Part shown: one piece after another, positions 55,690 through 64,000 of the stretch
Layout of the letters: each line of letters opens with the position of its first letter
Numbering within the stretch: the first letter of the stretch is position 1
Assembly (NCBI GenBank): GCA_022606425.2
Contig: JAHDVF020001501.1
Location: 496,001-560,000 of the forward strand
Source of the DNA: Lepidostoma basale
Taxonomy: Eukaryota > Arthropoda > Insecta > Trichoptera > Lepidostomatidae
Length of the DNA stretch: 64,000 nt
Reading direction: 5' to 3'
Program-made: the position numbers and the translations under genes
The notes under the pieces: generated by a model
Databases searched by the model: none
Told to the model about the DNA's origin: nothing
Seen by the model: only the letters and a program-made list of their open reading frames with translations

Positions 55690-55810
55690 CACGCGTAGAG
55701 ATTTTGTCTAATTTCATCGTTGAAATTTCTTCACTGAGGAAGGGACATCTGTGGCCCTGAAACATGTTTTTGAATAGTGCAAAAAGTGTTTGTGAAAATA
55801 CATGGTTGTC
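55690..55810 (+). ncRNA. HH-G hammerhead-like motif
   Basis: CUGAGGA at 55734-55740, stem II AGGG...CCCU directly adjoining the core, GAAA, ACAUGU, U. The core is exact and stem II pairs fully, but I find little stem I pairing in this copy. Confidence 0.45.
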
Positions 55811-56284
55811 AAAAATGTAATCACTGGTTGTGTGATTATTTTCAATTATGTATAAAAAAATAATAAGTTAAGGAAATGATCGGAAAGATTAATTTTACGT
55901 AACGCATTGAAATATTGGGCTTTGTTAATATTTCTAGATACTTCTTTTCATAAGAGGAAGCATATAAGTATACCTACTTATATGTATACATATATCACGT
56001 ATTCATAACCCGGACTACATAAATCGTACCCCCGTGATATTTTTTGGAAGTTCACAAAGGGATTTTTTTCAGGAATACTAAAAGACTTCGACTGCAGGTA
56101 GATATGCTGAAAGTCCATTTCTCATGTCTCCTGCGGAGAGAATAAATCACTTGACATATTGCTCATTCAAGGTTGTCGATGGTACTGAACCCTAGAAAGT
56201 TAAAGCCTTTCTGATTCATTCCATCAAACGAATGAAACATAATGAGGAAATGTCTCTAAATATATTTTAACGTAAAATAAATTA
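55811..56284. other. no recognised feature
   Basis: AT-rich. Nothing recognised. Confidence 0.4.
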
Positions 56285-56505
56285 AAAAAAGGAATAGAGG
56301 AAGGCCGAGGGAAACGTGGCACGATCAAATCAATCAAATATTGAATGTCGGTCACGTGAGGAGTCGGAGAAATCGACGTGCGTGCATGACAAATGTAGAG
56401 GAAGCGAGAGAAGTATGTCAGGACAGAACAATGTGGCGTTCCATTCTTTCTGCCTACCCCTTCGGGGAGACGGCGTGATGGTTAGTTAGTTAGTTAGTAA
56501 TAAAT
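56285..56505 (+). mobile_element. RTE-1 fragment with TTAG tail
   Basis: RNRGRPRETWHDQINQILNV, GHVRSRRNRRACMT, a small deletion, VEEAREVCQDRTMWRSILSA, YPFGETA-stop, four TTAG units. Little decayed. Confidence 0.9.
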
Positions 56506-56984
56506 TAAATGTTTTTACTAAAATCTCTAACCTAACCTAACAATAGGCTCAAATACAACACCCCTGACCAAGTAGCCCTTATAACCAATTATAATTATAA
56601 CGTTTGCTTACTCACATTTGTTGTACCCAATATAAACAAGTAAAAAATATTCCTGGAATCGATCACTACTTAAAAACTGTTTTGTTATTATTCCAGGCCT
56701 TTGCAGCTATAATGAATGGGGAAAACCGATAAAGGCGACGCCAACCTAATGGACCAAGATACATATAACACAATATATTTAAATTCAGTCATAATGAAAA
56801 CAAAAGATACAATTTTTCAAACGTTTTATATAAATATGTCAGCTATCATAAAACTTAAAATCCGTTATATCCAATACGAATTCTCTGATGATGAATGACT
56901 GTAAAAGCAATGTTTAAATTTTATTATTCAATCAGTAAATTTTACATAATTATTTAAAAATTATTCTTATACACATTAGAATTA
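56506..56984. other. no recognised feature
   Basis: AT-rich. A 60-codon frame from 56716 has no motif. Confidence 0.4.
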
Positions 56985-57130
56985 TTTTTACCACCCCTGA
57001 TCACAGTCTGTGTATGCTAGTGTCAGTGTCACAGACTGTCGATGCCAGCGAGCCTGGCGAAACCGGTCGCTATCGAAATAAAGAAAAAAGTGGAAGTAGT
57101 TAAAAAACATCGTTTTATTTAATTATTATT
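56985..57130 (+). ncRNA. HH-B repeat with hammerhead-like motif
   Basis: Motif 57032-57072: CUGUCGA, U, GCCAG-CGAGC-CUGGC, GAAA, ACCGGU, C, GCU. Then ATAAAGAAAAAAGTGGAAG and AT-rich tail, as at 3999-4137. A6 of the core is U. Stem I is weak in this copy. Confidence 0.45.
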
Positions 57131-57204
57131 AAAAATAAAATAATTTGATTTCGCAACATCTGTGAAATCTGTAATTTAAAAACGATGATTTTTTTAACAA
57201 TACC

Positions 57205-57260
57205 TTAGCATGACGAAACATATCATTCCTATAAAATATAAAAAAATCTTCTAGAAAATA
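57205..57260 (+). repeat. HH-A fragment
   Basis: CATGACGAAACATATCATTCC then TCTTCTAGAAAATATACG: the inner right arm and start of the outer arm. Confidence 0.5.
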
Positions 57261-57379
57261 TACGTGTGAATTGATATGTTTCAATCAGTATTAGTCCATT
57301 GTTTTGGTCGAAACCCTATGATTCGAGTACTTCAACATTATTAACTGTTAAAATATAAAAGGCTGTTTATGCTATCACT

Positions 57380-57475
57380 TTTTTTTCGCGACAGATGTTT
57401 CGTCCACAAAATGAATACCTGATGACTTTTATATCGGCTGACAAAACAGCTGTCGCGAAAAAGAAAATAAACGAT
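57380..57475. ncRNA. HH-E inverted motif pair, compact
   Basis: The plus side (57415-57470) reads UAC, CUGAUGA, a decayed stem II, AAAA, ACAGCUGU, C, GCG. The minus side (from about 57410 back to 57386) gives GUGGAC, GAAA, ACAUCUGU, C, GCG. The CGCGACAG and CTGTCGCG ends are inverse copies. Confidence 0.45.
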
Positions 57476-57484
57476 AAAATAATA

Positions 57485-58171
57485 ATTTTTAATTGTATCT
57501 CAATAGAGACGAAGAAACAAACTGGAAACTGAATCTGGATGATCAAGGTGTTTACAGGACTTATGACCTGTCATTGGTTGGGTTAAATTAACCACCCACA
57601 GGTGAAAATCCAGGATTCGTATACAGATATAAGTATACATTTCACAAATATTTGTAAATATTCTGGTCAATTATTTGGCAAATAAAATAGGAGTGGATAC
57701 TCCAGGCGACTTCTAACAGTGCGCTAGGAGGCGGTAGCCTCTTCGCATTGTGTTAATAAAGTAGTTTGCTAAATGCTAAGCAATCATTCTTCATAGATGG
57801 CGTTAGTGGATGGATTGTATAGATTAATCTTAAAAAAATTAATTAGTACAATCAAATCTACATAGATGGCTAACTGGAACTGCCACGTGAAAATATGTAT
57901 GAATTTGGAGTATATATACAACTTCCAAAAATGTATCATACATGATCATAATAACAATGGTGGAATGGGGAATGTTGTAATTACATAAAGCGTGCGCTTA
58001 ACCCAACCAATGACAGGTCATAAGTCCTGTAAACACCTTGATCATCCAGATTCAGTTTCCAGTTTGTTTCTTCGTCTCTATTGAGATACAATTAAAAATT
58101 TAAATTAACCACCCACAGGTGAAAATCCAGGATTCGTATACAGATATAAGTATACATTTCACAAATATTTG
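57485..58171. repeat. FB-K element with identical 72-bp direct repeats
   Basis: The left arm from 57487 (TTGTATCTCAATAGAGACG) and right arm to about 58091 are inverse copies. A 72-bp segment (TTAAATTAACCACCCACAGG...) is present without any difference at 57583-57654 and 58100-58171. The spacer includes the CATAGATGGC motif pair and a GGCGACTTCTAACAGTGCGC patch. Confidence 0.72.
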
Positions 58172-58249
58172 ATAAAATAATAAATCATAAACAGCATTTT
58201 ATTTTCGTGTTTTTATTCATTTATTTTGTGCATATGTTTCAGTTTTTAA

Positions 58250-58345
58250 TTTAACAATTTAATTAGCCATGGTTGCGCATGCCATTGCAAAGCGAAACAT
58301 GTCATTCCCATAAAACATGTATCATTGTTTAGGAAACAATAAATA
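58250..58345 (+). repeat. HH-A fragment
   Basis: CATTGCAAAGCGAAACATGTCATTCCCATA, shortened: GCGAAACATGTC is intact but the outer arm is lost. TGTTTAGGAAACAATAAAT follows. Confidence 0.45.
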
Positions 58346-58504
58346 AAACGGATAGGGTTAAACTTAAGTCATTACTGATGAAAAAACTATTTTCAATGAT
58401 AGAATTCGATTGCATTTTCTTCTCTTACTTAAGCTTGGTTCTGGTTAGCTTAAGCACTGAACTTAAGTTGAATATTTTGTTTTACGTAGAACTTGCACAT
58501 AATG

Positions 58505-58745
58505 TTTCTTTTTCTTCCTCTTCATCAGCCTGTTGTGGCCGTCCACTCCCGGACGTAGGCCTCATCTTATATTTTCCACTCCCTTCTATCCAGAGCGATC
58601 CGCATCCAGGGACTTCCAGCATTCTTCCGGATATCGTTGAGACAACTCCACGCTTTGCCGTTCTCGGGCATCAGCACACCAGTCACCTTGTCCACTTTTC
58701 ATCTGGGTCACGAGCAACGTGTCCCGCCCAACGCCACTTATGGGT
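58505..58745 (-). mobile_element. non-LTR fragment (NLR, unnamed)
   Basis: Minus strand: WRWAGHVARDPDEKWTR, then a shifted segment with RYPEECWKSLDADRSG and GLRPGVDGHNRLMKRKK, GAAGAAG-type tail. The WAGH.AR....W pattern marks an R1/Jockey/RTE-like ORF end. Confidence 0.68.
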
Positions 58746-59412
58746 TCGTTGTTTTTTGTATACATTATATTTGCCACAGTAAAATAAAGCAATATTTTAT
58801 ACTGTGTCAACTCATCATGTTTTCTTAATTCATTCATTCTAACAGAGCAGCACTGTGAGGAAAAGGTGGATGGCATAGGGATGACGTAAGCAGAGTTTTA
58901 ATAGTGTAAATAACTTCCCGTCGGTTTAAAAAGGGTGAAAATATATCACGTCACAGTTAAATTTTTAAGCCGGGAAAATCGTTTTTTCTTTCGCGAATTC
59001 CATTACCCAGCTCTTTAAAGCAGCCCGAGAAACTAGATTTTTCTAGGTTAATTCATATCCGTGATCAATCACGAATGACTCAAATTGAAAATCTTAAAAT
59101 ATTACTTTCATATTCGGCAAATCGCGTTAGACAGATTCAGATTTGTCATTCCTACATATCTTTATATTTTCTACATGAAATAAAACGAATCTTTTCGGGA
59201 ATATGTTCTTATCTATTATATTTTACTTTAGTGCGAAATATGAGGTAAATATCTGTTGTAAACTTATGTCGAAATCTAAACTTTTTATAAACTTTTATTT
59301 TTTTATGATAAATCGCGTAGAAAAACTTATTCAATTTCAGTTTGGATAAAGTCTAGTGGTTTTTCATCTCGTCGAAAAGTATTGCATTTTAAATATAATA
59401 TATTATACTATA
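58746..59412. other. no recognised feature
   Basis: AT-rich. Nothing recognised. Confidence 0.4.
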
Positions 59413-59580
59413 ATATGAAACTGGAGACCGTGGACGGCACAGAGAAGTACAGGGCGACCGCAACTACGGTGGAAGGATGATCTGAACAGATACGTCGGAA
59501 TAACCTGGATGCAGTCTGCACAGGACAGAGGACACTTTTGTCCAGGATTGGGCGGGAATAGGCTTAAGAAGAAGAAGAAT
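59413..59580 (+). mobile_element. NLR-4 non-LTR fragment
   Basis: RPWTAQRSTGRPQLRWKDDL, NRYVGITWMQSAQDRGHFCP, then GRNRLKKKKN with AAGAAGAAG tail (frames joined by eye). A better copy than 9410-9545. Confidence 0.72.
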
Positions 59581-59691
59581 ATGAAACTAAAATATAATAA
59601 AATATATATTTGTATACAACAGGTCATTTGAACCTTATTTATGTAATATTTTTTTTTTAAATCTATTATATTCATATGTATCTAATCTATA

Positions 59692-59824
59692 GACATTTTA
59701 TTTTCACGTGAATTCTTCACCAGAACAAAGACAGTGTGACAATCACACTGCCATCGTCAGGAATTGAACCCGGGACCTAATGTGCGGCAGTCATAGCTTT
59801 TGCCACTCTGTCACGAATGTCGTC
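59692..59824 (-). repeat. SINE-1, head and proximal body only
   Basis: Inverse of GGTCCCGGGTTCAATTCC (B box) with A box GTGACAGAGTGGC. The 3' body and tail are missing. Confidence 0.8.
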
Positions 59825-59894
59825 AATTCATATTGAGTACATAACGTTAAAAAAAATCACTAAATTATTGTAAATAATCAGTAAATAAAAAAAT

Positions 59895-59995
59895 TGGAAT
59901 CAAATGTTTTTACTGAAATCTCTTGATGGACTTTTGTCTTTATTTCGATAGCGACCGGTTTCGCCAGGATTTCTGGCATCGACAGACTGGTCCGA
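59895..59995 (-). ncRNA. HH-B repeat with hammerhead-like motif
   Basis: Minus strand at about 59948-59993: CAGU, CUGUCGA, U, GCCAG-AAAUC-CUGGC, GAAA, ACCGGU, C, GCUA. Stem II arms are intact while the loop differs from other copies. The 3' body (CAAAAGTCCATCAAGAG) follows. Confidence 0.5.
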
Positions 59996-59999
59996 CACA

Positions 60000-60584
60000 C
60001 CAAAAAAAATGTGCTTAATTTCTTTTATAAAATTGAATTTCATTAACGATTTCTTTCACTGTACTATATATTTTAGTGCACTATTATAAATGTTACTTTT
60101 TGGGTAAAGAATTTCAAAAATCTTTACAAAAATTATTTTTGCGAAAATCTTTACACCTACGCTAACGATACATTATATATTTAAGGTTCTAAGAATGTTG
60201 CACAATATAATCAAAGTCGCACCATCTCCTTTGACAATTCTCTGACATCTATTGAAGAAACGACCTGTAATGACTCCTATTGTACGATGAGTGAAAGAAG
60301 TTCTATTCTGTAAAATGAGTGAGAAAAATATCGCGATACAATAAAGTCAGCAGATTTTTACCTCCTGCATGATATGACCCAAATACATTCAGGAAGAAAT
60401 TGTAACATATTATTTATATTTAAAATGACGCCAGGTTTTCTTCAATTTTCTATGAAAATATCGGAAATGAAATCAAAAGATTGATATATATATATAGTTT
60501 TCATTAAATTGACTTAATATTATAACACTTAATCAACTACTGATCTAATACACTATTACTTGAATGTCGGTCATCTTTATACTC
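60000..60584. other. no recognised feature
   Basis: AT-rich. Nothing recognised. Confidence 0.4.
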
Positions 60585-60589
60585 GATGG

Positions 60590-60865
60590 AAAGTTTTGTT
60601 TGTGTTTTAAAGTTTTATTTCTTTCAATCTGATTGTGAAATGTTAGATGAATATATGTTCCTTGGTCATCTATTTGCTTTTGGAAGCAGGGGTCAAGTCA
60701 AGGAGATTGATAGGAGAATACAGTTCGGTTGGTCTGCATTCGGAAGGCTGGGCAACATCTTCAAGTCGGACATGCCACAAAATTTGAAAACTATGAATAC
60801 CACTTAAAAGATGGCGAGACAGTTGAACAGAAAAATAACAGCACACAGTCCTAAATAACACAGAA
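60590..60865 (+). mobile_element. non-LTR fragment (RTE-like, different family)
   Basis: CEMLDEYMFLGHLFAFGSRG, QVKEIDRRIQFGWSAFGRLG, NIFKSDMPQNLKT. This is the Y.YLG......(K)EI.RRI..GW.AFGRL segment after the palm of RTE-type reverse transcriptases. Both ends are truncated. Confidence 0.82.
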
Positions 60866-61094
60866 GAAGAGTTTTTTGATCACTATTACTCCGGGTTCAA
60901 GGAAAGTGCCTCCACGTGTGGTGTGAGTATAACTATAACAACGACACAAAGTCAGACAAACATTCCACCACAGTGGTAAGAGAAGAAGTTATTTCTAGAA
61001 TCATTCCTACAAAACTAGCTTGCCATTGACATAACGAAGGAGAAAACTATTTCTTCTATATACGCCATACTTTGTGTTGTTATGATGCTTTATT

Positions 61095-61600
61095 TCACTT
61101 TTTCTTTTTTATATACTTTGTATATACAACACTTATATTAAAAAAATAAAATTAGATAGACGTGTTTCGGACTACCAGTCCTTCTTCAGTGATACATATT
61201 ATAAGGACACATTTTAAAAATATTTTAAAATTGTTTACATGATCTGACAGATGTTACAAAAATTTATTTTGGAACGTTTATGCGTCCAATCTTTGATTTA
61301 TTTCCTTTGTTGTAAGTAATATCCTGAACCCCAGTAAGAACTTTAAATTATTACTTTAAATTTAAATTAAATCATGATATTTGTTATAGCAAAAGCATAA
61401 AAGTTCCAAATTAAATCTTTATAACATCTGTCAGATCATGTAAACAATTTAACAATATTTTTTAAATCTTTCTTTGTAATATGTATCACTGAAAAAGGAC
61501 TGGTTGTCCGAAACATGTCTATGTAATTTTATGTTTTTAATGTTAATGTTGCATATACAAAGTATATAAAAAAGAAAAAGTGAAATAAAGAAAACTATAA
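61095..61600. ncRNA. HH-D foldback, about 510 bp, two hammerhead-like motifs
   Basis: Arms of roughly 190 bp (CTTTTTCTTTTTTATATAC... and inverse). Minus motif (61152-61200): CUGAAGA, A, GGACU-GGU-AGUCC, GAAA, ACACGU, C, UAU. Plus motif (61484-61530): CUGAAAA (G8 changed), A, GGAC-UGGUU-GUCC, GAAA, ACAUGU, C, UAU. One motif has an exact core, the other a mutated one. Confidence 0.58.
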
Positions 61601-62039
61601 CTTATGTTTTAGTTTCATTTGCTAATCAATACTTCTTGATGTGACCTAGCCGCACATGGATAGAAAGCGATTAAAACAATAGATTAAATGTCAAAGCGGC
61701 GATTTTTTCACAAGTCAGCCACCGCTCAACCAACAAGCTTCTATGTATCATATAATACTATACACCGCTGGCTTATTAGCGGAGAGTTGGCCACGCGCCC
61801 GCAGCGCCGGGCCGGAAGCGCCGCGGTCGCCGTAACCACTCGGGGTGCTTTATTAGACAGTGAAAGAAAGCCCAATTACCGAGTTGCGTCCCCTCGGCCA
61901 ACACTTTAGTGGCAACTAACCTATGTGAAGGCTGCCTTCACACGAAACTCGAACGGACGTCAAATGTGTCTCAAACGAATTGAAATAGGAATTATTAACC
62001 CTTATATTTAATAAGTATTTAATAAATAAACAAGGCAAG
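61601..62039. other. no recognised feature; GC-richer island
   Basis: The island at 61770-61840 is GC-rich (CGCCCGCAGCGCCGGGCCGG) inside a 73-codon frame without motifs. It could be an exon fragment or conserved non-coding DNA. Confidence 0.3.
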
Positions 62040-62490
62040 GGGAGCTTTTGCTATGCCCTGTATGGCGTTCCAGTATCATATCGAGAAAGCTCAAGCTCCA
62101 AATATTAAGCAGTAGTGTTAAAAGCGTACTGCTGTACGGATATGAGACTTGAGGTGTTTATAAATAGGTGCCTTCGCTTAATATTCAAGATTTATTGAAC
62201 CCAAACAGTGTCAAATGCCGTTCTCTGGACCATGAGTCCGAAGCAGGTGAAAAATCATTTAGAGAAGATGTCGCTAGACGCAAATGGCAGTGGATCGGTC
62301 ACACTCTGAGACGGAACCCAGCCTGAAGCGAGGGAAACCTAGAGCCACCTGGAGAAGAGCCCTGCAGGACGAGGTTAAGGCAGCAGGTCTCACTTGGGGT
62401 GATGATAGGTATCAGACATGCAATAGAGTCGGGTGGAGAAGGTTCCTTGAGGCCTATGCACCACGGAGGTGTAACAGGACAAAAAATATA
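62040..62490 (+). mobile_element. non-LTR fragment (NLR, unnamed)
   Basis: Several frames: SSSVKSVLLYGYET, NRCLRLIFKIY, then KWQWIGHTLRRNP, then RGKPRATWRRALQDEVKAAG and LTWGDDRYQTCNRVGWRRFL. This is the LLYG.E.W ... NKCLR.I ... KW.WIGHTLR ... TWRR....E....G.TW order of a classic RTE-like ORF end. At least two frameshifts. Confidence 0.82.
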
Positions 62491-62539
62491 TATTTAATAA
62501 ATCAACTCAATGAAAATACTGGAAGCATTTGAAATGTGG

Positions 62540-62800
62540 CTCTATCGCCGAATGCTCAGAAGATTTCACATCTGGGTTATGTACTGGGTGGGAACAAATA
62601 CCTCCTTTTCCAACTGATATTGGAAGGGGGAAATTGAGGGACGCCGAGGGCCCGGTAGGAGACAGATGTCCTGTCTGCGAAACGTGAGGGAGTGGGTCGG
62701 GATCCGAAGTGTAAAGGAGCTGTTCCGAGCGGCGCAGGACAGGGACAGGTTCGCCGAGGTGATCGCCAACGTTGGGGGGACCCAACAGGGCATTTGAATA
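62540..62800 (+). mobile_element. NLR-2 non-LTR fragment
   Basis: RFHIWVMYWVGTNTSFSN, shifted to GEIEGRRGPGRRQMSCLRNV, REWVGIRSVKELFRAAQDRD, RFAEVIANVGGTQQGI-stop. Uninterrupted reference for the SINE-split copy at 10395-10975. Confidence 0.85.
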
Positions 62801-62984
62801 GGAAGATATTTAAATATAGTCCCTGTGTATGTACAAAGCTCCATTTGTAATATTCAACTGATAATGCACTTGTATTGTAATTACGCACAAATTCCACAGA
62901 TAACAAGATTCAACATGATCACCTCGCATGTGCCATACGACTAGTCGGCTAGTTACATATTTTACAAACTGAAAAAAATATTTA

Positions 62985-63240
62985 TTTGTTCTAAAAACAT
63001 TAATGTAAAACTTCGTATTAAATAATTAATACGAATGAAAACGTTAGTATTCTAGAAGTTTTATTATATTTTATAGGAATGACATGTTTCGCCCTTCTAA
63101 GGCATTATCAAATGTATTTTTTTATAATGCTTTAGAAGGGCGTTTGCAAACATTTGATAATGCCTTAGAAGGGCAAAACATGTCATTCCCATAAAATATA
63201 ATAAAACTTCGAGATAACTAACGTTTTCATTCGTATTTAT
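62985..63240. repeat. HH-A foldback repeat with extra inner arm
   Basis: Outer arms TTAATACGAATGAAAACG and inverse. Inner GGAATGACATGTTTCGCCC on the left, then AATGCTTTAGAAGGGCG, then a second GATAATGCCTTAGAAGGGC with AAAACATGTCATTCCC. The extra half arm suggests slippage or gene conversion. Confidence 0.75.
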
Positions 63241-64000
63241 GAAAAAAAAGGTAAATATCATTAATATCTTACTTCTCGATAGCTACAACATCAATTGTTT
63301 CAAATAACTATATAAGTAAATAAAATAATAAAACACTCTTAGTATATGTATCTAAACCACTTAATTTGATAACACCAACTGGTAATTTTGTTTAATTTCA
63401 ATTATTTATTTTCTGTCATAAAAAAGGTTACGTTAATGAAGCTAGAGTACTGAAATTATTTTCGTAGCATTGTGTACTCGGCCTAATCCATCTGTTTTAA
63501 TATAATGAACTTGAATCCTACTTATGTTTTTAATTAGTCATAAGTATTTTGCGTCTACCAAAATCTACCGCGGTGGCAAGACGCACATTGACTCGGGTAC
63601 GGCAAAGCTATGTAAAAAATACGACTAAAATTCACCCCGGCATTTCCTTAAAAATTGACACCCGGTTTTTAAATATGGATTTGTATGATATTGAATTTAT
63701 AAAAAATACGTATCTTTCTATTATTAATTTGCGCTTACGTCAAGAGATTGGCAATACCAAACTTTTTTTATTTTTTCTTAACGTAAGTCCCGCATGGACG
63801 GAGTACGGGCCAAGGGAGTGAATAAGAGAAGCTGACTTGAGGCGCCGCTGCGCGGAAGAAGCCCTAAAGGCTCAGCCAATTAAAAAAATACCAAACTACT
63901 CGTAATTGATTTTAACTAATTTAATTTAAACTCGTCATATATTTCCTAAAAAAAAAATTTTTTTTCGTGATTTTTTCCTATATTTTAACAGATATTCTGC
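63241..64000. other. no recognised feature
   Basis: Low-copy. A more complex patch at 63540-63860 has a 90-codon frame without motif; a plus-strand CGTAAGTCCCGC near 63781 looks donor-like but I see no matching acceptor. Confidence 0.35.

Overview
The window reads as a piece of an arthropod, most probably insect, chromosome. It is AT-rich and intron-rich, and most of what can be identified is old transposable-element sequence. Nothing looks bacterial or viral. No complete gene is present. The one host gene I can support is on the minus strand: a signal-peptide exon (22912-22816), preceded by a 5'UTR exon segment reaching 23327, is joined across a 6.9 kb intron to a cysteine-rich exon (15936-15775). 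Splice phases match (phase 1 to phase 1), and the gene runs off the left side of the window. Together the exons give the N-terminus of a secreted cysteine-rich protein whose family I cannot name.

The repeats fall into recurring groups. (1) RTE-1: more than twenty 5'-truncated copies of one RTE-like non-LTR retrotransposon. All carry only the C-terminal part of the reverse transcriptase ORF, end at a shared AYP..GETA-stop, and have TTAG-repeat or TTTG/TTG-repeat tails. (2) About ten fragments of six or more other non-LTR families (called NLR here). (3) Two tRNA-derived SINE families. (4) Two broken copies of one mariner (D,D34D) element in opposite orientation. (5) Two hAT-type insertions with 8-bp target duplications. 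(6) Foldback DNA repeats, including FB-K, whose ends contain TCTCAATAGAGACGAAG.

The most interesting signal is a set of nine short dispersed repeat families (named HH-A to HH-I here). Each carries the same RNA-like pattern: CUGANGA or a close derivative, one A/U, a hairpin, GAAA, then a palindromic 4-8 nt segment (ACGU, ACAUGU, ACCGGU, ACUAGU or ACAGCUGU) followed by C or another H base. This is the layout of a type I hammerhead ribozyme with a stem III so short that it can form properly only between two molecules. Stem I and stem II sequences differ between families but remain complementary in the better copies, which argues for RNA structure. Many copies sit head to head as inverted pairs, and two ribozyme cores have been split by later insertions (a hAT MITE and a non-LTR fragment) with clear target duplications. 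Hammerheads of this style are known from Penelope-like elements and some animal satellites. I found no Penelope-like reverse transcriptase or GIY-YIG ORF here, so these would be non-autonomous passengers.

Layout: 1-15 kb, retroelement fragments, HH repeats and one mariner beside a (TA)n tract; 15.8-23.3 kb, the host gene start, with its intron full of repeats; 23-35 kb, mostly unrecognised AT-rich DNA with RTE-1 and HH copies; 35-45 kb, an HH-E cluster, a hAT MITE and the second mariner; 45-64 kb, nested HH, hAT, NLR and FB-K insertions. Stretches where I recognise nothing are listed as such.
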